Shown here piece after piece: positions 8,201-15,252 of a stretch of DNA of 40,030 bases. A program made the translations under genes and the position numbers. Each line of letters starts with the position of its first letter. Position 1 is the first letter of the stretch. Origin of the DNA: Accumulibacter sp. (lineage in GTDB: Bacteria > Pseudomonadota > Gammaproteobacteria > Burkholderiales > Rhodocyclaceae); NCBI GenBank assembly GCA_031257115.1, contig JAIRPF010000069.1, positions 1 through 40,030 of the forward strand, in the 5' to 3' direction. Below the pieces are notes generated by a model. That model was not told where the DNA came from and ran no database searches. It saw only the letters and a program-made list of their open reading frames with translations.

Positions 8201-8716
8201 GCGCTCACGCCGGTCGCCGTCGGGCGTCTGGAAACCCTGTCCAGGGCGCTGGTCGACAAGCCCGATCTCAAGTTCGAAATCGCGGGCCGGGCCGATCCGG
8301 AGCGCGACACGGAAGGCGTCAAGCGCGCGCGCCTCGATCGCAAGATCCGCGCCCTGAAGCGCGAGGACGCGAAGGCGGACGACGGGAACGGGCAGGCCGA
8401 AACGGCCGCGGCGGCGGAGCGGGACTACCCCGACCTGCTGGAGCGGGTCTACGGGGCGGAGAACTTCCCGAAACCGCGCAACATGGTCGGCCTGGTCAAA
8501 CGCCTGCCGGTCGAGGAAATGGAAAAACTCATCCTCGCCAATTCGGCGGTCTCCGACGAGGACCTGAAGAATCTGGCCGACCGCCGCGCCAAGGCGGCCC
8601 GCGACTGGCTGGCGGCGCACGGAGTGCCGGCGGAGCGGATGTTCCTCCTGCCAAGCAAGGTCGGCGTGGCGGAGGAAGGCCAGTCCGGCTGCCGCGCCGA
8701 TTTTTCGATCAAGTGA
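5273..8716 (+). CDS. DUF748 / AsmA-like large envelope protein
   Basis: The 1147-aa product has one N-terminal membrane anchor (about residues 24-45, AGAVVLFGILGFLALPPLV) followed by a long periplasmic region of repeated beta-rich AsmA/TamB-like modules. The first holds the LSEILHRPVSIREVAINPFDLSL signature of DUF748. Low-complexity Glu/Gly/Ala linkers occur near residues 600-660 and 720-755. The C-terminus carries the DUF748 tail with VEFDPGRAALTP, an OmpA-like helix-strand segment, and FPKPRNMVGLVKRLP. Proteins of this group are thought to bridge inner and outer membranes for lipid transfer or envelope homeostasis; no direct function can be read here. Two adjacent ATGs at 5273 and 5276 are possible starts. 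Confidence 0.85.
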   Translation: MMIDKTGVRAALQSSRIRRCGSWIAGAVVLFGILGFLALPPLVRHVAANKLSEILHRPVSIREVAINPFDLSLAVEGFDIGEREGGGTFFGFESLYVNLRVSSLFRWGPVVEEMRLTGPKLRVARVEGKRYNFSDLVDEFAAGPKDEKKKDDPPPAFSLNNIQISGGTIEFDDRVAGEKHVIGDIGLTLPFLSSMADAADVFVEPRFSANVDGAPLEIKGRNRPFADARDGEFKLALDKVPLPKYFDYFPADIPVKLVSGALNADLTFVYRLGRTPRMTVSGAASIENLNLTEASGSPLLAFRRLDVAVASADLLGGDFAVERLALDSPDVTVRVNRAGTLNWLDLLAKAMDSGEPAGAGDAPVKWSFGETRLTGGALRWIDESHGRTFRAGVEAIDARLQNLDGQGSVADFELAGKIDGGESLKVDAFAVRDGKLDLAKNRVSLGEIRLAGSRASIRRSPEGKIDWIEPPALRPAAGEEESASPPWTVEIAKSVGEGMTIRFEDAAVSPVAIQNIEGLGFELTGVSSEPDRKADVKMALRLNRKGEVAVDGKLGVAPFDADLNLSVKTVELLPLQPYFSGKLNVVVKSGHVTAGGRAQLRETGEKEGEKGGEGSADGESGGFSGGFAGQVTIGDFQAVEKTGDSASEKATGRAATGRANSADSLRWKSFHFGEIDARFGSEFGAEFGPESVSVGDIALSDFFARVIVSPEGRLNLLDIVRGDGPADAAPETPPDAAPPDGRAAAPVAARDKPTPPVRIGKITLQGGSVRFTDNFVKPNYTANLRGIGGSVTGLSSEPGTQARLELRGSYDNVAPLNVSARINPLSAKPYLDLQAEVQGVDLTSLSAYSGKYAGYAIDKGKLSLSVKYKIENDRLEAENRVFLDQLTFGEAVESPDATALPVRLAVALLKNGKGEIDVNLPISGSLDDPQFSVGGLIVKVVVNLLTKAVASPFALIGSMFGGGEELSNVEFDPGRAALTPVAVGRLETLSRALVDKPDLKFEIAGRADPERDTEGVKRARLDRKIRALKREDAKADDGNGQAETAAAAERDYPDLLERVYGAENFPKPRNMVGLVKRLPVEEMEKLILANSAVSDEDLKNLADRRAKAARDWLAAHGVPAERMFLLPSKVGVAEEGQSGCRADFSIK

Positions 8717-8720
8717 GGGA

Positions 8721-9290
8721 ATGGAAGCGAAACGGACGCCACCGGCGAGCCACGGCGGCGACCCGCCGCCCGACGGGCCGCATCCCGCGCCGCCGCCGTT
8801 TTCCGCCGTCGTGCATGTCATCGACGACGACGCCATCACGCTCTGGGTGTTCAAGGAATTGTTGCAGGGCATCGGCGCGGAAATCCGCGCTTTCGGCTCG
8901 GCGCGCGAATTCCTCGCCGAATACCGCCCGACCCCCTGCGAATGTCTGGTGTCCCGCACGCCGTGGAGGCCATCAAGAAAGGCGCGTTCGATTTTCTCGA
9001 AAAACCGGTCGACGGCGCGCTGTTGATCGCCAAGGCGCGGAGCGCGCTGGAGCACGGCCGGCGGCTGCACGCCGAGCATCTGGCGCGAATCGCGCGCGAG
9101 GCCCGTCTGGCCCTGTTGACCGCCAAGGAACGGCAGATCGCCGAACTCGTCGCCGCCGGAAATCCAGCCCGAAGATCGCGCGAACGCTCGACATCAGCGT
9201 GCGCACCGTGGAAAACCACCGCGCCCGGCTGATGGAAAAACCGCACGTCGAATCCGTCGCCGAACTGGTCAGGCTCTTCCTTGAGCGGAA
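8721..9290 (+). pseudogene. Broken FixJ/TodT-type LuxR response regulator
   Basis: Three pieces of one response regulator lie in three frames. Piece 1 (8721 to about 8957) encodes a Pro-rich start and VVHVIDDDAITLWVFKELL, the receiver N-terminus, ending CECLV. Piece 2 (about 8950-9160) resumes at GVPHAVEAIKKGAFDFLEKP, the receiver C-terminus with its Lys, then LTAKERQIAELVAAG of the LuxR HTH. Piece 3 (about 9161-9290) continues KSSPKIARTLDISVRTVENH. The section with the phospho-acceptor Asp and the following strand is deleted, and one base is missing near 9160. No paired histidine kinase is nearby. It follows the DUF748 stop by 4 bases. The 3' end runs into a dispersed repeat. Confidence 0.85.
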
Positions 9291-10032
9291 GGCGTCAACC
9301 ACGGCGGGCACGGCGAAAGGCAAAGAAATAATCCGTCACTGCCTCGATAAGCGGGAATTAAAAGCTCGCACGTTTCCGCCATTCCCGCGCAAGCGGGAAT
9401 CCAGTTCCTTGCCGCCAGCCCGAAGGGCTGCGCATTGAAAGCGTCCCTCCCGAGGGAGGTGGCTCGCGGCAAGGCCGCGAGACGGAAGGCGTCAGGCGCT
9501 TGAATTTCCAGGCGCGCATATTCGATGAACGAACCGGATTCCGGCGATCGAAGGCATGATGGGTTTTCTGTTCATTCGCGTTTGGTGATTCGACCGCCCG
9601 ACTCTCTCCGTCACACCTTCGGCGCGACATATCCACCAAAAAGGGATTTGCCTCCGCGCCGAATCGCCGTCGCCCGCAAAACCATTCGCCATACATCCGT
9701 TCCGCCGAATCCATCCCATTGGAGAACGCGGGCGTCACCTCGCCACGTAGTTGCGCCGCCCCTTTTCCCATTCCAAAAACGCAATTCGCCAGCGCGGTTT
9801 TCTGTTTCAAATACGCCGTTCATGACCTGCCCATGATACCATCATCCTTCACGTTCCAAACGCCGTTTTTGGCGGCGGCAAGGGTTTTTGACCCCCCTCC
9901 GGGAAACGGCTTTTGAGTGGTCATCAGGCGCGTTTTTTGCCCTGTCTTTTTCCGCCCCTGTCTTTTCCCGTTTTTCCCCGCCTGAAAAAGTTCTTCTCGA
10001 CAAAAGACCCAAGAGTTATCCGCGAGGTTCAC
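9290..10032. repeat. Gene-free block of composite dispersed repeats (copy block 1)
   Basis: No gene is supported here. The block holds: a GCGTCAACCACGGCGGGCAC unit at 9290 (also near 14762 and inverted near 15180-15215); a 20-bp palindrome at 9381-9400; a double hairpin with CCTCCCGAGGGAGG followed by CTCGCGGCAAGGCCGCGAG near 9448-9480; and a unit at about 9487-9640 with GGATTCCGGCGATCGAAGG, repeated near 12058-12145 and inverted near 24470-24545. The last part (9840-10032) is T-rich and contains no clear promoter, although it precedes the NTF2-like gene at 10033. Confidence 0.8.
9381..9400. repeat. dRS3-like 20-bp palindrome, copy 1
   Basis: ATTCCCGCGCAAGCGGGAAT, an 8-bp inverted repeat around four bases, followed by CCAG. 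It is one of seven copies in the window of the pattern ATTCCCGC-N4-GCGGGAAT (others at 12003, 14805, 15040, 15139, 18035 and 18089). Confidence 0.9.
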
Positions 10033-10413
10033 ATGCGCTCCATTACCGAAGAAATCATCGCGCTCGAAACCTATGCGCTCCGTCGCTGGTGCGCTGGCGA
10101 CCCCGGCGGTTTTCTCGAAATCTGCGACGGCGACGTCGTCTACTTCGATCCCTTCATCGATCGGCGGATCGATGGCCTGGAGGCGCTCACGGACTACTAC
10201 GAAGCCATTCGCGGCAAGGTCCGCGCGTCCCGGTTCGAATTGCTCGACCCGCGCGTGCGGGTCATTGGGGACGCCGCCGTGCTCACGTTCAATTTCGTCT
10301 CTCATGGAAGCCAGGGCGACGAGCATCGCTGGAACTGTACCGAGGTATTCCGCCGCGGTCCGTCCGGCTGGCGTATCATTCAAACGCACTGGTCATTCAC
10401 GCGCGCGGGATGA
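10033..10413 (+). CDS. NTF2/SnoaL-like (DUF4440-type) small protein
   Basis: The 126-aa protein has the layout of the NTF2-like alpha+beta cone fold: an N-terminal helix (ITEEIIALETYALRRWCAG), a D-x-x-Y-x-D strand (DGDVVYFDPFID), a DGLEALTDYYEAI helix, and C-terminal strands ending in a W-R-I-I-Q-T-H-W-S motif typical of the SnoaL_3/DUF4440 group. Such proteins are small-molecule binding or isomerase/hydrolase scaffolds; nothing here shows a substrate. The start at 10033 follows GAGG. A second NTF2-like gene follows 65 bases later on the same strand, and the two may form a small operon. Confidence 0.75.
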   Translation: MRSITEEIIALETYALRRWCAGDPGGFLEICDGDVVYFDPFIDRRIDGLEALTDYYEAIRGKVRASRFELLDPRVRVIGDAAVLTFNFVSHGSQGDEHRWNCTEVFRRGPSGWRIIQTHWSFTRAG

Positions 10414-10478
10414 CGGCCGCCGGGCGGCGATCCGTTCATGATCCGTGGATATCCGGTTTCTTTCGATGGAGCGAAAGG

Positions 10479-10877
10479 ATGCAAAACAAAACGCCCAGAC
10501 AAGTCATCATCGATCTGTTCAACGACATTCTCGGAGCGCCATCGGTGGACATTTCCGCCGTGCAAAAATATGTCGATCCCGCCTACGTCCAGCACGTCGA
10601 CGGCGTGACGCTCGACTATCCGGGATTCATCGAGCATTTGCGAAAACAAAAGCAGGTCATCGATTCCATGACGGTGGAGTTTCTTGCGATGGTGGAAGAC
10701 GGCGAGACGGTCTTTACCAATCACATCGTGACCGCCGCCAAGAAAGACGGCTCGCGGATACGCGCGAAAGTGATGGCCCAGTTTACGGTCCGGGACGGCC
10801 GCGTGATCGGGTGCGACGAGCTGACGCAGCTTCTCTCCGGAAATCCGGAAGACCGGGATCTCGGTTCGAGGCATTGA
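10479..10877 (+). CDS. SnoaL-like ester-cyclase-type protein
   Basis: This 132-aa product is a second NTF2-fold protein, of the SnoaL/ester-cyclase type: PRQVIIDLFNDIL helix, a YVDPAYVQHVDG strand, a YPGFIEHLRKQKQ helix, then VEFLAMVEDGETVFTNHIV and a FTVRDGRVIGCDELTQLL end. In other members the conserved Asp/His residues act on polyketide-like or hydroxyl substrates, but that activity cannot be assumed. Start ATG 10479 follows GGAGCGAAAG closely. It shares its strand with the NTF2-like gene upstream, but the sequences are only distantly alike. It converges on the manganese exporter gene, whose stop is 49 bases away. Confidence 0.72.
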   Translation: MQNKTPRQVIIDLFNDILGAPSVDISAVQKYVDPAYVQHVDGVTLDYPGFIEHLRKQKQVIDSMTVEFLAMVEDGETVFTNHIVTAAKKDGSRIRAKVMAQFTVRDGRVIGCDELTQLLSGNPEDRDLGSRH

Positions 10878-10926
10878 GGGCGCGCGCCTTGCGGCCGCGG
10901 GCGCTTCTTCTTTCCCGCCGCGCCCG

Positions 10927-11502
10927 TCATAATCCCAGCTCCTGCCCGACGCCGAGCAGCGCGGCGATGCCGAGCGCGCCGAAAATCGCGGCGGCGGCGG
11001 CATGCACGGCGCGCGCCGGAATGCGCCCGGCGATGCGCTCACCGAGCAGTACCGCGGGAACGTTGGCGATCATCATGCCGCAGGTCGTCCCGGCGACGAC
11101 CGCGTAATACGCCTGGAAGCGGGCCGACAGCGCCACCGTGGCGACCTGCGTCTTGTCGCCCATTTCCGCCAGGAAAAAAGCGATCAGCGTCGCGCCCAGG
11201 ACGCCGAATTTCGCCAGCCTCGCGTCGCTCTCCTCGAATTTGTCCGGAACCAGCGTCCACAAGGCCATGACGATGAAGGACACGCCCAGGATCCAGCGCA
11301 TCGTTTCCGGCGCGATTCGCGCCGTCAGCCAGGCGCCGGCCGCGCCGGCAAGCGCGTGATTGACGGCCGTCGCCAGCAGGATGCCCAGGCAGATCGGCGC
11401 GGGGCGGCGGAATTTCGCGGCGAGGACAAAGGCAAGCAACTGGGTTTTGTCTCCGATTTCGGCCAGGGCGACGATGCCCGTCGAAACGAGAAAGGCTTCC
11501 AT
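10927..11502 (-). CDS. UPF0016/GDT1-family manganese exporter
   Basis: The 191-aa inner-membrane protein has six hydrophobic segments in two homologous halves. Each half carries the family signature E-x-G-D-K-T-Q: AEIGDKTQ at residues 14-21 and AEMGDKTQ at 112-119. Proteins of this family (bacterial MneA/MntX, eukaryotic TMEM165/Gdt1) export Mn2+ or exchange Mn2+/Ca2+ for protons. The yybP-ykoY Mn2+ riboswitch directly upstream strongly supports a role in manganese detoxification. GGGGAG lies about 8-13 bases before the start codon and is the likely ribosome site controlled by the riboswitch. The gene is monocistronic here. Confidence 0.9.
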   Translation of the reverse strand: MEAFLVSTGIVALAEIGDKTQLLAFVLAAKFRRPAPICLGILLATAVNHALAGAAGAWLTARIAPETMRWILGVSFIVMALWTLVPDKFEESDARLAKFGVLGATLIAFFLAEMGDKTQVATVALSARFQAYYAVVAGTTCGMMIANVPAVLLGERIAGRIPARAVHAAAAAIFGALGIAALLGVGQELGL

Positions 11503-11672
11503 CCGGTTTCACTCCCCGGCCGGACTCGACGATTGACCCCGCCGCTTCTCCGGCCGAGAAAGCGGCAAGGTCAAAGGTCTCGCCACGCCGGACGGCTGCC
11601 CGCGCCACGCCTTTTCAGGCAAGTGTGTTGACGCGCGCCCCTTCGCTGAAAGGTCGGCTACTCCCCGATGAC
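11503..11672 (-). promoter_or_regulatory. yybP-ykoY manganese riboswitch (leader of UPF0016 gene)
   Basis: On the minus strand the conserved elements occur in order: GGGGAGTAGCC (11666-11656), a first hairpin, GTCAACACACTTGCC, a second hairpin, then GAGACCTTTGACC (11581-11569). This matches the yybP-ykoY aptamer, which binds Mn2+. A strong stem pairing CCGCTT(T)CTC with GAGAAGCGG (within 11541-11566) follows the aptamer and is the likely expression platform. No U tract follows it, so control may be at translation: the GGGGAG ribosome site is about 25 bases further on. I infer that Mn2+ switches the exporter on. Confidence 0.88.
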
Positions 11673-11679
11673 GGCGCGC

Positions 11680-11708
11680 ATTATACACGCCCGGCGTGGA
11701 ACGGAAAA
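11680..11708 (-). promoter_or_regulatory. Promoter of the riboswitch-exporter unit
   Basis: On the minus strand a perfect TATAAT lies at 11685-11680, a few bases before the conserved aptamer start, so transcription would begin near 11673. At 17-bp spacing the -35 position reads TTTTCC, a weak match. The position relative to the aptamer is what makes the call. Confidence 0.65.
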
Positions 11709-12298
11709 AGGCGGAGCGCGCAATGAAACGCGGTCGCGGTCGAGCGCGCCGTTTCGCGCCCATGCCGGCGGAGTCCATTCCCGGCCAATCGGCATACGGG
11801 CTTCGGACGGCGCTTTGGGCGCGATACGGAGACGTTCGGCCAATAGCGCGCGTTACGCCGATACGGCCGTCATTCCGGCGTAAAAAGCCGGAGAGATTTG
11901 TGCTTTTGGAGAAAATCAAATGCTCCGCCGGATTCCCCATTGGAGCCTCCCTCTTGAGGGAGGCTTGGCTTGCGGCGTTTCGCGCCGGAAGATACGCGCT
12001 GGATTCCCGCTTTCGCGGGAATGACGGCGGCAATGGAATCGGCGAAGGCAGCGGCAAACCGGATACCGGCGATCGACGGAGTGATGATTTCCTGTTTGTC
12101 CGCGTTTGAGGATTCGACCGCCGAACTTCTTCCGTCACGCTTTTGGCGCGACACCTCCCTCAGGAGAGCGGGCTTGGCTTGCGGCGTTTCGCGCCGGTGG
12201 CTTTGGCGGGAATTAATGTCATCCGCCCGCGTGGTGTTCGCTTTTTTGCCTTTCGCGTGACCGCATGGGGTCAAACCGGAAACGCTCTGGAAATGGAA
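11709..12298. repeat. Gene-free block of composite dispersed repeats (copy block 2)
   Basis: No gene is supported. From 11945 there is CCTCCCTCTTGAGGGAGG, then TTGGCTTGCGGCGTTTCGCG, then the 20-bp palindrome at 12003-12022. From about 12058 to 12145 lies a copy of the GGCGATCGA unit of block 1 at roughly three-quarters identity, and near 12150-12200 a second degenerate CCTCCCTC unit followed again by CTTGGCTTGCGGCGTTTCGC. The part 11709-11940 shows no repeat or gene I can name. Confidence 0.75.
12003..12022. repeat. dRS3-like 20-bp palindrome, copy 2
   Basis: ATTCCCGCTTTCGCGGGAAT, flanked by CTGG on the left and GACGG on the right, the same flanks as the other copies. Confidence 0.9.
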
Positions 12299-12763
12299 TC
12301 AGCGGCGCGAAAGCGACATTCCCGGAAAATTCGGCCATTCCACCGCGTCGAGCATGTTTTTGACGACCAGTCCAAGCTCGGTGTCGCCTTCGATGGAGAG
12401 CGCGCGGTTGAAAAACAGCGTGTCCGGATCTTCCTGGCGCGCGGCAAGCTGCATGAAGGTGGAGAGATTGGCGCGGAAGGCGAGGTCGGGCGTTTCCGGA
12501 ATGGAAAACAGCGGACGGAAGCGGCCGTCGCGGAAAGTGAACGCGGCGCGGCCGCCGGTATCCGTCACGTCGATCAGGAAACGGCGGTTTTCGAGCGGCG
12601 CGAGGCTTTCTTCGGGCAGCAGTTTCAACCTGACCGCGACGTTGAGGCCGGCCGCCAGCGCCACGGCGTGCGGCCATTGCGGCAGCCGCGCGCCGATGCG
12701 GGCGACCAGCGCGGGCAGCGCGAAGCGGGGGATGGCGAACGGTTCGCGGAATCCATCGGTCAT
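12299..12763 (-). CDS. ubiT: UbiT, SCP2-domain anaerobic ubiquinone factor
   Basis: The 154-aa protein contains an SCP2 sterol-carrier fold from about residue 35 ([20 protein letters not shown] through [10 protein letters not shown] and [37 protein letters not shown]). UbiT binds isoprenoid lipids and is needed for O2-independent ubiquinone synthesis with UbiU and UbiV. The [13 protein letters not shown] stretch and the LDAVEW near the C-terminus are typical. Start 12763 (MTDGFREPF) overlaps the stop of ubiV by 4 bases (ATGA), which decides it over an upstream ATG in the same frame. It is the last gene of ubiU-ubiV-ubiT. Confidence 0.88.
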   Translation of the reverse strand: MTDGFREPFAIPRFALPALVARIGARLPQWPHAVALAAGLNVAVRLKLLPEESLAPLENRRFLIDVTDTGGRAAFTFRDGRFRPLFSIPETPDLAFRANLSTFMQLAARQEDPDTLFFNRALSIEGDTELGLVVKNMLDAVEWPNFPGMSLSRR

Positions 12764-13662
12764 GGCCGGACTCCCCGCTGGCGCGAGACGATGCCCGCTT
12801 CGCCGAACCAGTAGCCGTCGACGAACCCGTCCGTGGCCCACGCCGGATCCGCCGGCGGAGGGTCGTCGCCCCGGCGGGCGGCGTCGAAGGCGGCGACGAT
12901 TTCGGCCATGTGCCGGGGTTGCGGGCTGATGCGCGCGATATCGATGCCCATCGCCCGCATGTCCGGGATTTCGGCGAGCAGGTTACAGGTTTGCGCCGAC
13001 ATCGTCTGGATGCCGTTGATCGCCAGGAACGGCTGCCCTTCGCGCGTTTTCAGCGCGATGGCTTCGGGGTGCTCCAGGCAGCGGAACTGGCAATCGTCCT
13101 TGTTCAGTCCGTAATGGCGGGCGGTGAAGCAACGCGCCGAAAACGCGAGCGGCAGCTTGCCGAACACGAAAACCTCGGTTTCCACGCCGTCGGGGCGGCT
13201 CCGGTGCAGCGTTTCGATGAGCGCGCGCGAAGCCTCCAGCGGCGGCGTCCAGCGGCGCATGCCGTAGCGGTGGAAGGTTGCCAGCGTGTCGGCGTTGTAG
13301 ATGTTCAGATGCGGCCCGGCGACGAACGGCCGCCCGCGGGCGATGCCGACCGCGCCCAGATCGTTGGCTTCGAGCGCGCAGCCGCGTATTTCCTCCAGCT
13401 CGTCGACCAGGCGGCGCAAGGTTTTCAGATCGCTTTCCGATTCGAGCAGCGCCTGCGCCGAGACGACAACTTCCTTGCCGGCGTCGGCCAGGCGTTTTGC
13501 CAGCGCGATCCAGTCGTCGGCGCGCAGTTCCCGCCGGCGCGAACAGACGACTTCGCCGACGTAGATGACGTCGAGCGCCGGAATGTTCGCCATTTCGTCG
13601 TAGAAATCGAGCACCTTTTCCCTGGGCCAGAAGAAGAGCAGCGGGCCGAGCGAGAGTTTCAT
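12760..13662 (-). CDS. ubiV: UbiV, U32-family Fe-S hydroxylation factor
   Basis: This 300-aa U32-family protein acts as a heterodimer with UbiU in O2-independent hydroxylation of the ubiquinone ring, with prephenate-derived oxygen in E. coli. Four cysteines fit the 4Fe-4S ligands: C40 (GEVVCSRR), C178 ([10 protein letters not shown]), C191 and C195 ([11 protein letters not shown]). The 13- and 4-residue spacings of the last three agree with the E. coli protein. The TIM-barrel start [20 protein letters not shown] is also typical. It lies four bases after ubiU and overlaps ubiT by 4 bases, so all three should be co-transcribed. Confidence 0.92.
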   Translation of the reverse strand: MKLSLGPLLFFWPREKVLDFYDEMANIPALDVIYVGEVVCSRRRELRADDWIALAKRLADAGKEVVVSAQALLESESDLKTLRRLVDELEEIRGCALEANDLGAVGIARGRPFVAGPHLNIYNADTLATFHRYGMRRWTPPLEASRALIETLHRSRPDGVETEVFVFGKLPLAFSARCFTARHYGLNKDDCQFRCLEHPEAIALKTREGQPFLAINGIQTMSAQTCNLLAEIPDMRAMGIDIARISPQPRHMAEIVAAFDAARRGDDPPPADPAWATDGFVDGYWFGEAGIVSRQRGVRP

Positions 13663-13666
13663 CGGC

Positions 13667-14680
13667 TCACCTCCACGGCCGGTTGTACGCGCCGAGCGTC
13701 ACCTGCGAACCTTCGGAAACCTTGCCGAGTTCGGCCCGCCAGTCCGGCCTGACCGTGAAACGCTCCGGCCCCTCGCCAAGCGCGTCGAGCGCGGCGCGCA
13801 TGACGCGCGTGACCTGCGCCACGTAGGCCGGACTGCGCTGGCGGCCCTCGACCTTGACCGCCGCGACGCCGATCCGGGCGATTTCCGGCAACAGTTCCAG
13901 CGCGTTCAGGCTGGCCGGCTCTTCCAGCGCGTAATACGTCGCGCCGCCTACCTCGAAGCGGCCCTTGCACAGCGTCGGATAACCGGCCGGCTCGCCGTCG
14001 CCGCGGCGGTCGATCAGAATGCCGTTGAGACGGGTATCCATTTGCCCCGGTTTCCTTTCCCATTTGACGAACCGGGCCGGCGAACACGCGCCGACGGTAT
14101 TCGGCGATTCGCCGGTGGCGTAAGAGGACAGCCAGCAGCGCCCCTCGTTCATCACGCACAGGCTGCCGAAGCAGAAAACCTCGATCTCGACCGGCGTATT
14201 GCGAATCACCGACTCGACCTGCGCGAGCGTCAACACGCGCGGCAGCACCGCGCGCCGGATGCCGAATTCGCGGTGGGCGAAGTTGATGGCCTCGTGACTG
14301 GTGGCCGACCCCTGCACGGAAAGATGCAGGCGCAGATCGGGATGGCGGCGGCTGGCGTAATCGAGCAGCCCGACGTCGGCGAGGATGACCGCGTCGACGC
14401 CCAGATCGGCCGCGCCGTCGATGGCCGCGCGCCACTCCGCCTCGCGGCCCGCCTGGGGAAAGGTATTGATCGCCAGCAGCGCGCGCCTGCCGTGTTTGTG
14501 CGCGTGGCCGATCCCCTCGACCATCGCCTTGCGATCGAAATTCAGCCCGGCGAAGTTGCGCGCGTTGGTATCGTTCCTGTAGCCGAAATAAACGGTATCG
14601 GCGCCGTTATCGACGGCCGCCCTCAACGCCGGCAAACCGCCGGCCGGGCAGACCAGTTCGGGAATCCTGTATTGCGGCAT
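13667..14680 (-). CDS. ubiU: UbiU, U32-family Fe-S hydroxylation factor
   Basis: The 337-aa protein begins [21 protein letters not shown], the U32 family entry, and carries C175, C182, C199 and C238. The spacings 7, 17 and 39 are those of the 4Fe-4S ligands in E. coli UbiU. Motifs [19 protein letters not shown] and [14 protein letters not shown] surround the cluster. It pairs with UbiV to hydroxylate the quinone ring without O2. I start at 14680 (MPQYRIPEL) where homology begins; an in-frame ATG nine codons upstream has no support. A TATACT at 14712-14707 on the minus strand could be its -10 box. I see no clear FNR palindrome. Confidence 0.92.
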   Translation of the reverse strand: MPQYRIPELVCPAGGLPALRAAVDNGADTVYFGYRNDTNARNFAGLNFDRKAMVEGIGHAHKHGRRALLAINTFPQAGREAEWRAAIDGAADLGVDAVILADVGLLDYASRRHPDLRLHLSVQGSATSHEAINFAHREFGIRRAVLPRVLTLAQVESVIRNTPVEIEVFCFGSLCVMNEGRCWLSSYATGESPNTVGACSPARFVKWERKPGQMDTRLNGILIDRRGDGEPAGYPTLCKGRFEVGGATYYALEEPASLNALELLPEIARIGVAAVKVEGRQRSPAYVAQVTRVMRAALDALGEGPERFTVRPDWRAELGKVSEGSQVTLGAYNRPWR

Positions 14681-14804
14681 GGCGAATCTCGGAAAACGAA
14701 GCGACAAGTATACCGGCCAGATCGCCGAACCGCGCGATTTTCAATTTCAGCCGGGGCGGAAAGCGTTAAGCACGGCGGACACGGCGAAAAACAAACCCCT
14801 CGTC

Positions 14805-14824
14805 ATTTCCGCGAACGCGGGAAT
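14805..14824. repeat. dRS3-like 20-bp palindrome, copy 3
   Basis: ATTTCCGCGAACGCGGGAAT, one mismatch from a perfect inverted repeat, flanked by CGTC and CCAG. Confidence 0.85.
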
Positions 14825-15039
14825 CCAGCGCGTACCCCCGGCGCAAAGCGCCGCAAGAATGAGCCTCCCTCTTGAGGGAGGTGGCTCGCGGTAAAGCCGC
14901 GAGTCGGAAGGAGTTGGGCAGCCAAAAAGAAAAATGGAGCGCGGGCGTCTCGCCCGCAAGGGGAAGCGAACGAAGCAGGCGAGACACCCGCGCTCCAATC
15001 CCGGATTTGCAACCCTTCGGGCTGGAGGCTACAAGCTGG

Positions 15040-15059
15040 ATTCCCGCTTTCGCGGGAAT
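15040..15059. repeat. dRS3-like 20-bp palindrome, copy 4
   Basis: ATTCCCGCTTTCGCGGGAAT flanked by GCTGG and GACG. Identical to copies at 12003, 15139 and 18035. Confidence 0.9.
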
Positions 15060-15138
15060 GACGAGGTGTGGGCATTGAATTCCCGTCCGCACTCCAATCT
15101 TGAATTCGCGGCCCTTCGGACTGGATGCAACGGACTGG

Positions 15139-15158
15139 ATTCCCGCTTTCGCGGGAAT
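15139..15158. repeat. dRS3-like 20-bp palindrome, copy 5
   Basis: ATTCCCGCTTTCGCGGGAAT flanked by ACTGG and GACGG, 99 bp after copy 4. The intervening sequence is itself a diverged duplicate of the part before copy 4. Confidence 0.9.
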
Positions 15159-15252
15159 GACGGGGGCTTTCGCATCCCGCCTTTCGCCGTGCTCGCCGTG
15201 GTTAACGCTTTTCGCTTCTCGCAGCGCCCACCGCGGTTGGCCGCTTCCCGCT

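Larger units (their letters stand above)
14713..15252. repeat. Gene-free block of composite dispersed repeats (copy block 3)
   Basis: This stretch contains no supported gene. It holds palindromes at 14805-14824, 15040-15059 and 15139-15158. A GCGTTAAGCACGGCGGACAC unit lies near 14764 and an inverted copy near 15180-15215. A double hairpin, CCTCCCTCTTGAGGGAGG then CTCGCGGTAAAGCCGCGAG, lies near 14866-14901. Two copies of an approximately 100-bp unit (CCCTTCGGGCTGGAGGC at about 15013 and GCCCTTCGGACTGGATGC at about 15111) each lead into a palindrome. An inverted pair with GCGGGCGTCTCGCCCGC and GGCGAGACACCCGCGCTCC sits at about 14940-14998. Confidence 0.8.

Noticed and set aside
9290-10032. Small ORFs in the repeat blocks as genes
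   Set aside because: They are translations of palindromic repeats, with no ribosome site and no similarity.
14681-14760. FNR site ahead of ubiU
   Set aside because: TTGAAAATC is present but its partner half-site is missing, so there is no TTGAT-N4-ATCAA palindrome.
9381-15158. CRISPR array
   Set aside because: The repeated palindromes are irregularly spaced (99 bp to several kb) with repeat-like rather than unique spacers, and no cas genes are present.
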